A stretch of 64,000 nt of DNA from positions 164,476,750-164,540,749 of the forward strand of contig OX578135.1 in assembly GCA_951213105.1 (NCBI GenBank), in the 5' to 3' direction. Positions 11,401-20,736 of the stretch are shown in pieces (position 1 is the stretch's first letter; each line of letters begins with the position of its first letter). The position numbers and the translations under genes are program-made. Source of the stretch: Amaurobius ferox. Its lineage: Eukaryota; Arthropoda; Arachnida; Araneae; Amaurobiidae. A model generated the notes under the pieces. The model was not told the origin of the DNA. It ran no database searches and was given only the letters and a program-made list of their open reading frames with translations.

Positions 11401-12528
11401 TTATTTTTTTAAATAAATCCTTTCAACGATATGTGTCTTCAGAAGATGAAAAAAAAACCCTTTGTTGATCACCCAAACAGTTTGATTCAATCCCCAAAAT
11501 ATAGAAATATACACTCTAAATCCCAAACATCACACAATTCTGCCCGCAGAAAAATATGTGCCCAAGGTCAAATTATATATCCTATCAACAATTGTTAAAA
11601 GGCCTATTTATTTATTTATTTATTTATTAAACTTAAAAATTTACTCTTTGTTGTTTGTACTATGTCTGTTATCTTTGTCACTTTATTAGAATTCCCTTGT
11701 AAACAAAAGTTTCCTTAGTAATTAAAATTTTATTTCCATTTCTGTTACAATTTGAATTAATATAATATCTATTTATTTTCATTATTTACTATTATTATTA
11801 TTATTACCTTTTTTCGAAAAACAATATACTTATTACTTTATGTATTTTAATTCCCAATAACCTAACTAACTCTCTCCAGCTGCAACGCCATTCTATTACT
11901 CACTCAGTAACTCTATCCAAACGAAAGGCAGTCTCTCTACTTGTAATGTGTCATCCCCCCTCTTTGAAATTTATGTTCTCCTCGGCTAACTAACTCCCAG
12001 CTCCCGTAAAATATATCTGCTAAAACCACTCCTTTTTTCTTTGTAACCATTCTGCGGGTCTTGTGTTTTGTCTGTGAAAATGACCCTCCTTTTGGAGTTG
12101 GAAGAAACCCTATTGCGACGTATCAAATTTCAACCAATGTTGCCCCCCTTTGAAAACATCTGTGTTGTGTGAACAAGAAACTTTTGGAAATCCTTGTGTT
12201 TGCCATAAAATAGAACCGTCAAAGTTAAGAGAAAATTCTGTTGCATTTAAAAAAAAAATTATCTAACCTACTCACATTCTATATTTTATTTTCAGAACCA
12301 TTTGTAAAATTGTTGTAAACTCGTACTCATAACATATAAAAGGTTTATTATAATCTCACATTACTTCTAATTTCAGCAAAAATTTTGTTCTAAAACTAAA
12401 AATCACTCAAATGTGTATTAATTAAATAATCTTCGCGACCAAAATTATAAAATGTCAAAAATGAAAATTTGTCCCAAAAATACAATACCAAAAATTTTAA
12501 CTGAATACGACAAAACCACCCAAAATAT
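8406..12528 (-). other. Long non-coding 3' region of the gypsy element
   Basis: 4.1 kb between the pol stop and the 3' LTR. It is AT-rich with no open frame resembling an envelope protein or any other known domain. Local repeats stand out: many GTAGAAA-containing repeats at 9320-9500, a direct repeat of CTGCACCCCGTCCGTAGAGG near 9780 and 9828, repeats of GAACATATCAT at 9997-10050, and TTTA runs near 11605-11630. It may hold remains of an extra gene, regulatory RNA or a nested insertion, but nothing can be named. Confidence 0.6.
8411..8423 (-). other. Polypurine tract of the gypsy element
   Basis: Minus strand reads GGGGAAATGGAGG, ending five bases before the 3' LTR, the expected place for the plus-strand DNA primer. 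The same 13-mer with the adjacent TTTTAAT context recurs at 8542-8554, 131 bp further into the element. Confidence 0.75.
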
Positions 12529-15129
12529 TTAGAATTCAGAGTAATTTACCCTAGGAGTTTGTCTAAAAGAATAATTTTTATTAGTGCGAGAAACAGACAC
12601 TTGTTGATGTGTATCGGTCGGAGTAGGTAATAAGGGCGATTTCGAACCAGATGTATGTGTGTGTGTGTCCGCTGTATCTGAGATGCTAGTGGGTGTATTT
12701 ACATTTGAGGGTAAATGTTTGTCTGTCTCTTGGTCCCAAAGAAAAAAAGGAGTTTCGGATTCTCCGCTCGTCTCTTGTTTTTTTGAAAGCAACGGAATAC
12801 TCTGTGATTCCTCAGTTGTCTGCTGATTATTTTCGCTCTCATCAATTTTTAAATGATCTCGCCTTTCAATCATCAAACGCAAGCGATTTATGTGTGCCCT
12901 AAAGGTCTTGGAATAAGGCATATTTATCTGTTTTATGTCATAAATAAATCTGTTTATTTTTTTTACAACTCTGTAAGGTCCTAGCCATTTAGTCTTTTTA
13001 AACGATTTTACGTGATTTTTCAAAAATACTTTTGACCCAATTTTAAGGTCCCTAGGTCTGGCCTTTCTCATTTGTTTTTCCTCTTGATCGAATTTTGCGA
13101 GCTCCAAGTTTTTGAAAGCCGCTTCATGCGCTTCTCTTAAAATTTGAATTTGTTTTGCAGCATAATTCTGAGGAGATATCTTATTTTCGCCATGTGGTTG
13201 CGGAGTTTCGAAAAAAATCGGTAGATCCCTTCCAAAAACTAAGAAATTTGGAGATTCTCCCGTGCTAAGATGCGTAGTGGCATTATACATCATTTTATGT
13301 GCAATCATAGCCGTGTCCCAATATGGGGAGTCCTCTGTTAGAGTTTTAATCGTAAATTTTAGTGAATTGTTTATTCTTTCTGAGATTCCATTGCACCAAG
13401 GCGCGCAAACCGAAACTAACTTCGTTACGATGCTTAGCTTCTCCGCCACCGTATTGTAGATTTCTGACGTAAATTGGGAACCGCGGTCTGAATATAGCCT
13501 CTGGGCTACACCGAAAATAGAGAAGAAATTTAATAATTTAGCAGCAATAGTTTCAGCCCGGATGTCGGGAATGGCATATAATTCAATATATTTGGAAAAA
13601 TGACAAATTACTGTAAAAATGTATCGATTGTTATTTACACTAGGTTTAAAAGGCCCCACTAAATCTACAGCTATTTGGGCTCCTGGAAAACTTGGTACAG
13701 GTACACGTCCCAGGGGCACGGATCTTTCTGCGCCCTTTAACGACCTGCACTTAACGCAAGACATGACAAAATTGCAGGTGTCCGCATACATACCCCACCA
13801 GAAATACCGCTCCGCTAATAAGCTGTAAGTTTTGTCTACTCCAGTATGTGTGACGTGTGTCACTGCTAAAATGTGCTTTTGCATATTTTTTGGAATCACA
13901 ATGGTTTTCAAAAATTCCTCCCTCCAAGGTTTATTTTTATAGTGCCCCAGGTGCATAATTAATTTTGTTTCTTCATCAATATATAAATTATGGAACTTTT
14001 TATTTGCTTTTCCAGTATTATTTTGAAGATATTCTCTGATTTTAAGTAATTCTTGATCATTCTGTTGTTGTTCCACAATATCTTGAATTGTGGGAATGGT
14101 TGTGATAACATTGACCTCAGGTTGTTTGTTTTGATTTGAATTAACATTGACCGCAGGTTGAGTTTTTTGATTAGAATTTTCTGCCATGCGTTGTTTTACA
14201 CTTGTTTGTTTGTCTTGTTCCTCTTCAAAAACGTCCCTACTTAAATAGTCACATAATAAATTTTCCTTTCCCGGGACATAAATAAAATCAAACTTAAATT
14301 CTGAAATTTCCAAAATCCAACGCTGAAAAGTATTTGGGGGATTAGACATTTTTAAATGTGAACCGAGAGGCAAGTGGTCGGACAGAACGAAGAACTTCCT
14401 GCCATACAAAAATTTTTTAAAAAACATAATTCCATTGTGCATTGCCAACAATTCCGCTTTTATCGCTGCGTACTTTTGTTCTTGTGGATTGAGTTTACGG
14501 CTGTAATAGGCTATGGGTTTGAGCATACCATCTCTCTTCTGTAACAGCGCTGCTGACGCCGAGGTTAAACTCGCATCGGAATTTAGGAAGAAATCTTCTT
14601 CAAAATTTGGTTGAATTAAAATAGGTTTCTTAAAGAAACAATCCTGTAGATTTTTGAAAGCTTTGTCACACTCGTCATTCCATTCAAATTTCGTGCCTTT
14701 TCTCGTCAAATCGGTTAAGGGGGCAGTCTTAGCTGCATAATTGGGGATACAATTTCTATAAAAGTTACATACCCCTAAAAATCTTTTCAATTTTCTTAAA
14801 GTCTTAGGTATGGGGAAAGAAGAAATTTTTCCTATATTTGCATCAGAAGGGCTTATGCCTTTTTGGTTAATATTAAATCCTAAATAATTTATCTCCGTCA
14901 TGCCAAATTTACATTTATTTGGGGAAAGCGTTATGTTTACCTTCCGGAATCTTTCTAAAACCAAAGTTAATTTTTGTTTTAATTCTTCATACGAATTTGC
15001 CGGGATTACCACATCGTCAATATAAGCCAAAATATCCTGTGAATGTAAATCCCCTAATATTAAATCCATTCCTTTTTGAAAAATGGGTGCACTCGAAATA
15101 TGGCCGAAACATAATCTGCAGATTATGTT
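12529..15129 (-). pseudogene. pol: gypsy pol, distal part: end of RT, RNase H, integrase
   Basis: This continues the pol frame after the internal stop. It is open from 15129 to a stop at 12529; the first methionine at 15069 lies inside RT and is not a true start. Counting from it: RT motif C YIDD at residues 16-19, RNase H with NSDAS at about 165 and the later acidic residues in KAELLAMH and LSDH, the H2C2 zinc-binding part of integrase (HVTH then CVKC), and the DDE core with AVDL, SDRG and SERI. The last two acidic residues are separated by 35 residues, the canonical spacing. A GPY/F motif (WLGPYRVV) follows, then a Ser/Thr-rich tail that looks disordered. Apart from the upstream stop I see no lesion. 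Confidence 0.9.
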
Positions 15130-16590
15130 TCATGTTATAATATAACATTCAAATGAACCAAAAGGGCTCGAAAACGCGAAATATTTTCTCATCCGTTCCG
15201 GGAGGATGATTTGGTTAAATGCACTATGAAGATCTAACTTTGAATACAGCGCATAACCTGCCAATTTAGAAATGATGTCATTTATCTTAGGTATCTTATA
15301 AGGATATAAAATCGAAGTATTGTTTATCAGCCGAAGATCTAAAACAAGTCTGTAGGTATTGTCCTGTTTTTTGACTAAGAGCAGACTCGACGCGTAAGGA
15401 CTGTTTGTTTTAGAAATTACCCCCGCCTCTTCTAACTGTTGTAATTGCTCCTTTGCCGTATTGTGTAATGCGAAAGGAATATCATACGGTTTAGAACAAA
15501 TAGCATGCTCATGAGATAATTCAATATTTGGTTCAAAAAAATCAGTTGCTCCAAGAGTTTGTAAGCTTTTCGAGAAAACGTCCGCATACGGCATAATAAA
15601 TTTTAGAAAATCTTGTTTTGTTGATTTTTCCATATGCTCTAAATTAAAATCTTCTGGTTTTAAATCTTTTCTTCTTTTTTCAATAATTTCAGGGCTCGCT
15701 TGTACTAAATTTATAGTTTCCTTAATATCTACCCTTTGTTGCGTAGTTTTATTTTCGAATCTTTCTGTAATTTCAAAATCCTGTGTAAATCCTCCCAATT
15801 TCATATGTTTATTTAAATCTAAAGCATGTGTAGATATATTTTGCACCTGTATATCAAAAGAATTATTTTCTATATTTACAACAGCGCAGTTGATTTGTAA
15901 TCTCTGATTATTCTCAATGGGTTCATATAAAACGTGCGTGTTATCCTCGCAAAAAGTGTCCGATACAACCCGTACCAGTTTTGATTCATTCGGTTTCAGA
16001 GATATCTTGCTTTTGACTCTAACAATATTATTCATCTTGGCGTCCTGATGTTCTATGTCCGCTTGTGGAAACCTGTGCTCCTCCTGGTTTATGGGGATTT
16101 TATCATTTAGTACTTGTAATTCATTTTTTTGTGTATCAATAATAGCATGGTTTCTTTTCAAAAAATCGTAGCCAAGGATTCCGACATACGTGTTAGGGAA
16201 ATTTGCTGTCGTTACATAAAAAATTTGTTTGAAATGTTTCCCATTAATTTTAAACGGAATTTCAATTGTATTTACATAATCAATATTCTGGCCACTCAAT
16301 GTCGAAATTTTTACCGCGCGGGAAATATATGTAATTTTAATTCTTTGCTTTATGTTTTGAAAAGTTTTAAAAGACATAATGGATACACTTGCGCCACTAT
16401 CAATAAGCATTCTATAATTACTTTTATCAATCTGTATGTATGTCGTGGGTAAATTTGGGATATTTTCAAAATTCGACGCGGAAGCTACAATTTCATGTGT
16501 TTCTAAATCAAAATTTTTATCGGGATTTGTAATATCACTTGAGAGTTTGACCCGTTTTGTCTGTCCACAAACCCTCGACTCTAGTTTAAA
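15130..16590 (-). pseudogene. pol: gypsy pol, proximal part: protease and start of RT
   Basis: The pol frame opens right after a stop at 16591-16593 and overlaps the gag end by 10 bases, in the -1 frame relative to gag. Protease has LIDSGASVS, with the catalytic aspartate at residue 4 counted from the ATG at 16410. RT begins with the DIPFALH-type entry segment, then PYASSLLLVKK, and motif A SKLDLHSAFNQI. The frame is closed by TGA at 15130-15132, within the segment just before motif B. The distal part is in the same frame, so this is a stop inside a small in-frame insertion rather than a frameshift. Without readthrough, RT, RNase H and integrase would not be made from this copy. Confidence 0.9.
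16521..16590 (-). promoter_or_regulatory. Programmed -1 ribosomal frameshift signal for Gag-Pol
   Basis: On the minus strand the gag end reads AAT TTA AAC TAG, giving the heptamer T TTA AAC (16584-16590), a canonical X XXY YYZ slippery site, directly before the gag stop. Seven bases later a 9-bp stem can form between GAGGGTTTG (16568-16576) and CAAACTCTC (16541-16549), with one G-U pair and an 18-base loop. The loop sequence CGGG can pair with CCCG at 16521-16524, which would give an H-type pseudoknot. A -1 shift here enters exactly the pol frame. This arrangement is seen directly; efficiency is inference. Confidence 0.85.
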
Positions 16591-17705
16591 TTACTAGATC
16601 TATAATTTTTAAATTCCCCCTTTCTCTCTGTGGAATAATCATTTCTATTTTCTCTCTCATAGGACTTTGTACTATTTTCCCTCTCCGTTTGCGAATTTTC
16701 AAACGTTCTGTTCGGCCTACTGAATCCTCTCCTGTCATTACTCTTTCTTGCATAGAAATTGTCCCCTTTTCTTTGCTCGTGGGAGTTCCAAGGTTGCGGG
16801 GGGCGAGACTGCCTATTTTTCTCGTACGCAAAGTTTCTGTGCGGCGAAACCGCTCTGGCTGAATAATCTGGCTGGTCAATATATTGACGGGCTGCCCTTT
16901 CTTTATTGTATTGATAACATGTATTTATGTAATGCCCTTTCTTCCCACAAAATCCACATATACTTATTTCCTGGGTACGCATCTCATTTTGCTTGACCGG
17001 TCTGTTTAATTTCAGATTATTTATCTCCTCCATTAGAGTCTGCATAAGTTGTCCGTTGAAAGCATTCTGTTCTTTCCGCAGATTATCAATAGCTTCGAAC
17101 GGATCTTGTTTAGTAATATTATTTAGGGATGGGGCCATTGCTAAATTAGCTTGTTCCAAATTAATTGCCAGTTCTACCGCTTTGTTAAAATCTTGAGGAT
17201 TTGCGCGTATAATTTCGCGTTGAAAATCAGCATTTAGTGCTTCTAAAAATTTACTTAATTTTAATTTGTCTGTAATTTGCCTAGTAGATTCATTGTCACC
17301 CGTGTCGCCTATATAATTTAGCGTTAGCGCTGTAATTCTGTGGGCTAGAGATTTTATAGTTTCTCCCTGATTCTGCTTTGCTGTGGAGAAAAGAATTTGT
17401 TTTGAAGTTATGGATTGTTCTTTAGAAAAATAGTCTAGAAAAACTTTTTTGAAATTTTTGAAAGACGTTTCACGCCTGAGCTGCTGAGAATTCACATAAA
17501 AATCGTTAGCTTGACCTCGGAGTCTCGATTTAAAGATCGCGAGTTTTTCCTCATCGCTCCATGACCCAAGGATGCTCAAAGCTTCAAAGTGCTCTATAAA
17601 AGCGCTACAATCCTGTTCGCCATCAAAAGTGTTTAATAAATAGGTTAACCCGGGAATTTTGGAAGAATTGCCCGTAGCACCGTTGGAATTTACCGTATTT
17701 GGCAT
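16581..17705 (-). CDS. gag: gypsy Gag polyprotein
   Basis: A 374-residue Gag starting at the ATG at 17703-17705 (MPNTVNSNG); the open frame reaches slightly further upstream but has no earlier ATG. Residues roughly 25-190 have the Ty3/gypsy Gag signature (EHFEAL, LRGQANDFY, FLDYFSK), which forms the capsid shell. A CX2CX4HX4C zinc knuckle (CGFCGKKGHYINTC) near residue 250 binds the element's RNA. The C-terminal 100 residues are rich in Arg, Ser and Asn, fitting RNA binding. The gene is intact and ends at TAG immediately after the slippery site, so most ribosomes would release Gag and a minority would make Gag-Pol. Confidence 0.9.
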   Translation of the reverse strand: MPNTVNSNGATGNSSKIPGLTYLLNTFDGEQDCSAFIEHFEALSILGSWSDEEKLAIFKSRLRGQANDFYVNSQQLRRETSFKNFKKVFLDYFSKEQSITSKQILFSTAKQNQGETIKSLAHRITALTLNYIGDTGDNESTRQITDKLKLSKFLEALNADFQREIIRANPQDFNKAVELAINLEQANLAMAPSLNNITKQDPFEAIDNLRKEQNAFNGQLMQTLMEEINNLKLNRPVKQNEMRTQEISICGFCGKKGHYINTCYQYNKERAARQYIDQPDYSARAVSPHRNFAYEKNRQSRPPQPWNSHEQRKGDNFYARKSNDRRGFSRPNRTFENSQTERENSTKSYERENRNDYSTERKGEFKNYRSSNLN

Positions 17706-18121
17706 AATTGAAAAAATATTAGTGAACAAACAAAAAATTTAAAACCTCGTCTACATGTAACCATGCAATCAATGACATATTATATAAACCAAAAAATATA
17801 TATATACACATAACTCTCACAAATTTTAATTCTTTGTATTTTATCAATATAACATTAAAATAGCACATATTTTCATGGCAAATGAAACAGTTTCTACTTT
17901 TAACCAATGTTTAAAAATTTCTTCTAAATTTCTCATATTAAAATTTATTTATTACTAGGGAAAAAAAATTTTTTTTATTGCAGATATTGACATTTACTAT
18001 TTGTTTTATTATTACCATCTTTCAAAAAAAAATTTTCCTTGGTTAATGCACCAAACATAATTCTTATCCAGTTCGTTGGCGTCAATTTATTTTCTTTCGT
18101 TACTGAACCCAACCAAATTCA
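17706..18121 (-). other. gypsy 5' leader
   Basis: About 416 bases between the primer-binding site and the gag ATG on the minus strand. AT-rich, probably holding packaging signals; nothing specific can be shown. Confidence 0.5.
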
Positions 18122-18139
18122 TCCTGGCTTAAGGCACCA
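18122..18139 (-). other. Candidate primer-binding site of the gypsy element
   Basis: Starting eight bases inside the 5' LTR, the minus strand reads TGGTGCCTTAAGCCAGGA. A TGG start matches the CCA end of a tRNA. I did not assign the tRNA. Confidence 0.55.
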
Positions 18140-18147
18140 AATTATTT

Positions 18148-18962
18148 TGTCCTAAGGTAACTTCCTTTTTAGGACACGCCCGGTAAGAGCGCGAAGAAGA
18201 AAAAAGGCCGTGTGTATTTACAAACATTAATTTATTTACACTATATAAAATATTTACAACAAAATTGATTCAAAATATTCAAAATGAAAGTATACCCCTT
18301 TAAGATAACCAATAAACAATTACAAACGTATATGTAGTCTCATAGACTAAAATGTGAAAGATGGTAATTAAAAATTAAATTTAAGCAATCCTATGCAATA
18401 TTTTAAATATCCTTAAATCCGGAGAGAGAGAAGTAAAAAGTACAAATCAGGCACAGGCCCTTAAATGTGGAACTCACCGAGCATTCGCTGAATGAACAGC
18501 CTCTCATGGTTGAGGACAATGCTGCTGGAGTATCTCTCCTCACTCACAACGCCAAAACTTCTCCCTGCTCCTCTTTTTCATTCTCAAAAACTCTCTCTCT
18601 CCAAGAATTTAAAACACGCCCCTGAGGCGCATACAAACATCCCATTGGATTCAGGGTCTTAACCCCTTGACCCCAAAGCACCGCCATTGGCTTTAGGCCT
18701 TCCAAAAACAAAAAGCCCCTTCTCAAGCCCCTGCGAAACTGATATTCCTTCGGCCACCAATTCAAGTCGCCGAGGACCCTATGACCCTTCCGAAAAGGAC
18801 GTTAAATCTTTCGGTACGAATCCGAGATCCAAAGCAGCTTCGACATCCAGGTTTTCTATTTCGAGTGCAGATGGCCGAACGAAAAGGCTGACCCCCAAAA
18901 TAAATAAGAAGACTCTAGGTCGCATTCCCGAAAATATTGGCTCATGGGTTTACCATGCGACA
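18148..18962 (-). repeat. 5' LTR of the gypsy element
   Basis: 815 bp, promoter-bearing LTR for the minus-strand element, followed by the GTACC duplication at 18963-18967. It matches 7591-8405 with two differences seen by eye. The open frames at 18544-18765 and 18687-18971 are shared with the other LTR. Confidence 0.95.
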
Positions 18963-19218
18963 GTACCATAACGAGTCGATCCTGTCATATCGTTATTTTG
19001 TTCCCATCTCATTTTGGACTTGAATTATTTATATCAAAATATTGCTTTCTGCGCAAATAATTGACTTTATTGTAGCAATTTATGGTTGAAATCAAATATT
19101 CAATTGTTATATTTAGAAAATGTTGTGCTCCTTATCTATGGAAATGATCGGTGCCAGCTGCAGTCCGATGGATGGTTTAGCGTGAATAACGTCTTAGGAA
19201 ATAAAACTCCATAATCAA

Positions 19219-19348
19219 TAAGTAAAGTACACTTTGAGCAAATGGTAGGGAAAACTAAAATGAGCCCATTTTTGGACTTCGGGTTTGTTTGTTCTCTCGC
19301 TACTTTATTGTGTTATTTGTGCTTATTTACGGTGTTCTATAGTTTTCC
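19219..19348. repeat. Diverged relative of the right-end foldback repeat
   Basis: Contains AAGTACACTTTGAGCAAA near the left and TTTATTGTGTTATTTGTGCT plus TATTTACG near the right, both matching parts of the foldback at 63390-63717. The short open frame 19242-19544 spans this repeat and the next one and is not considered a gene. Confidence 0.5.
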
Positions 19349-19440
19349 AATGTCCAATAAGTTTATTCGCTGCTTTCAGTATCCTTTGTTTCGTTTGCAA
19401 CACATAATATTGGCCCAACTGAAGTTAAATACAGAATTTA

Positions 19441-20736
19441 AACAAGAAAGATCAATCATGCTTAAAGCATTGATTATGAAACACTTTCCAACTCCAATGC
19501 AATTTTATTTAAACATCTCTAAAATGCAATACATTCCTAAGTAATATTTTAAAACTTATCACAATACTACATTAATTTATTATATTTGAAAACTTAAACC
19601 TTCATCGGGAAAAATGAACTTCTTTCAAATGACGGCATTAAAATATAAATTGCCTGGTTTAAACATCTCTAAAATGCAATGCATTCCTTGGTAATATTTT
19701 TAAAATTATCATAATACTACGATAATTTATTATATTTGAAAACTTCACCGACAACAACAGAAATTCATTCAAATGACGTCATAGAAAAAATAACACGCCT
19801 GGATCTCTCTATAAAAACAGCATTTCATTCATAACATTTTCCCATTCATTTCATTCATCACAATACTATGATAATTTATTTTATTTAAAAATTATGACCA
19901 TGGAACTACAAGTAATTAAACTCTATGCTTAAAACTTCTTCGAAAAAAATCGTCCTTCTCTGTATAAAATCAATGAATATTTCATTCATATCAGCTATGC
20001 AGACTCCATGATCTAAATACTTTTGCGTTAAAAAAATGCAGCAATTCTAATACAAGTCATCCTACATATTTTGCTGTTTACATTTCACATAAGTGAAAAA
20101 TAGGCTTCGTTAGAGAAATAATCAAAGTTTCTCATTTAAACTCAAATATATTGTCATTGCGTTGTTTCAGTATGTAGATGCACAGAATTTAAGCGAAAAT
20201 AAAGAGGTTTTACGACGAATACAACACTCAATATGAATTAAAAAGCACTTTAAAAATGACGATTTGGAGACAAGATGGATGCCGTATTATATTTTGAAGT
20301 TGGTCACGTGATCGTTTCATATCATGGTCACGTGATCGCTTCATATAAGAGGTGTAATTATTATTTTAATTTTTATTTAAAAACTACTGAATATATTTTG
20401 CTGAATTTTTTTTTATATATTTTATGGAATAATTTGAATATTACCTAAAATTTTCGAAGCAATTTGTGAATTTTAAATCCGCTTAAAAAATGTTTGAAAA
20501 ATTAGGTCCCATAAGGTTCAATGTATTTCATTTTTTCAACCCGGGTTCAATCCAAAACTAATTGGGTGATATTATTTATTTATATTCCCATAGGTCCTAC
20601 AGACCGTCTGAACAACATACTGAAATTTCATTTTGATTAAGTCATTTTTACGGCAGTTATCGTGCTAACGGACAGACAGACAGACAGAATGAACAAAGTC
20701 ATAAACACTTTTCAACTTTGTTGTAAAGTGTTAAAA
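19441..20736 (+). repeat. R2 repeat, left arm of inverted pair a
   Basis: About 1.3 kb, beginning with a hairpin-forming GATCAATCATGC/AAAGCATTGAT end and finishing with a second hairpin, AACACTTT (20704-20711) and AAAGTGTT (20725-20732), preceded by a GACAGACAGACAG tract. A stretch of about 150 bp is duplicated in tandem inside (19515 and 19661 onward). It is inverted with respect to 23066-24374. Other copies lie near 33, 35, 47 and 61 kb. No protein is encoded. Confidence 0.8.

Larger units (their letters stand above)
7591..18962 (-). mobile_element. Ty3/gypsy LTR retrotransposon, minus strand, with 5-bp target duplication
   Basis: An 11.4-kb element with two 815-bp LTRs beginning TG and ending CA, flanked by GTACC at 7586-7590 and 18963-18967. 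I found only two mismatches between the LTRs (near 7632/18189 and 7828/18385), so insertion is recent. Order on the minus strand: 5' LTR, primer site, gag, -1 frameshift signal, pol (protease, RT, RNase H, integrase with GPY/F), a 4.1-kb non-coding stretch, polypurine tract, 3' LTR. The order RT-RNase H-integrase places it in Ty3/gypsy (Metaviridae-type). No env is seen. The copy is structurally complete but pol carries an in-frame TGA at 15130-15132. Confidence 0.95.

Noticed and set aside
17706..17729. Gag start at 17729
   Set aside because: The codon there is TTG. The first in-frame ATG is at 17705.
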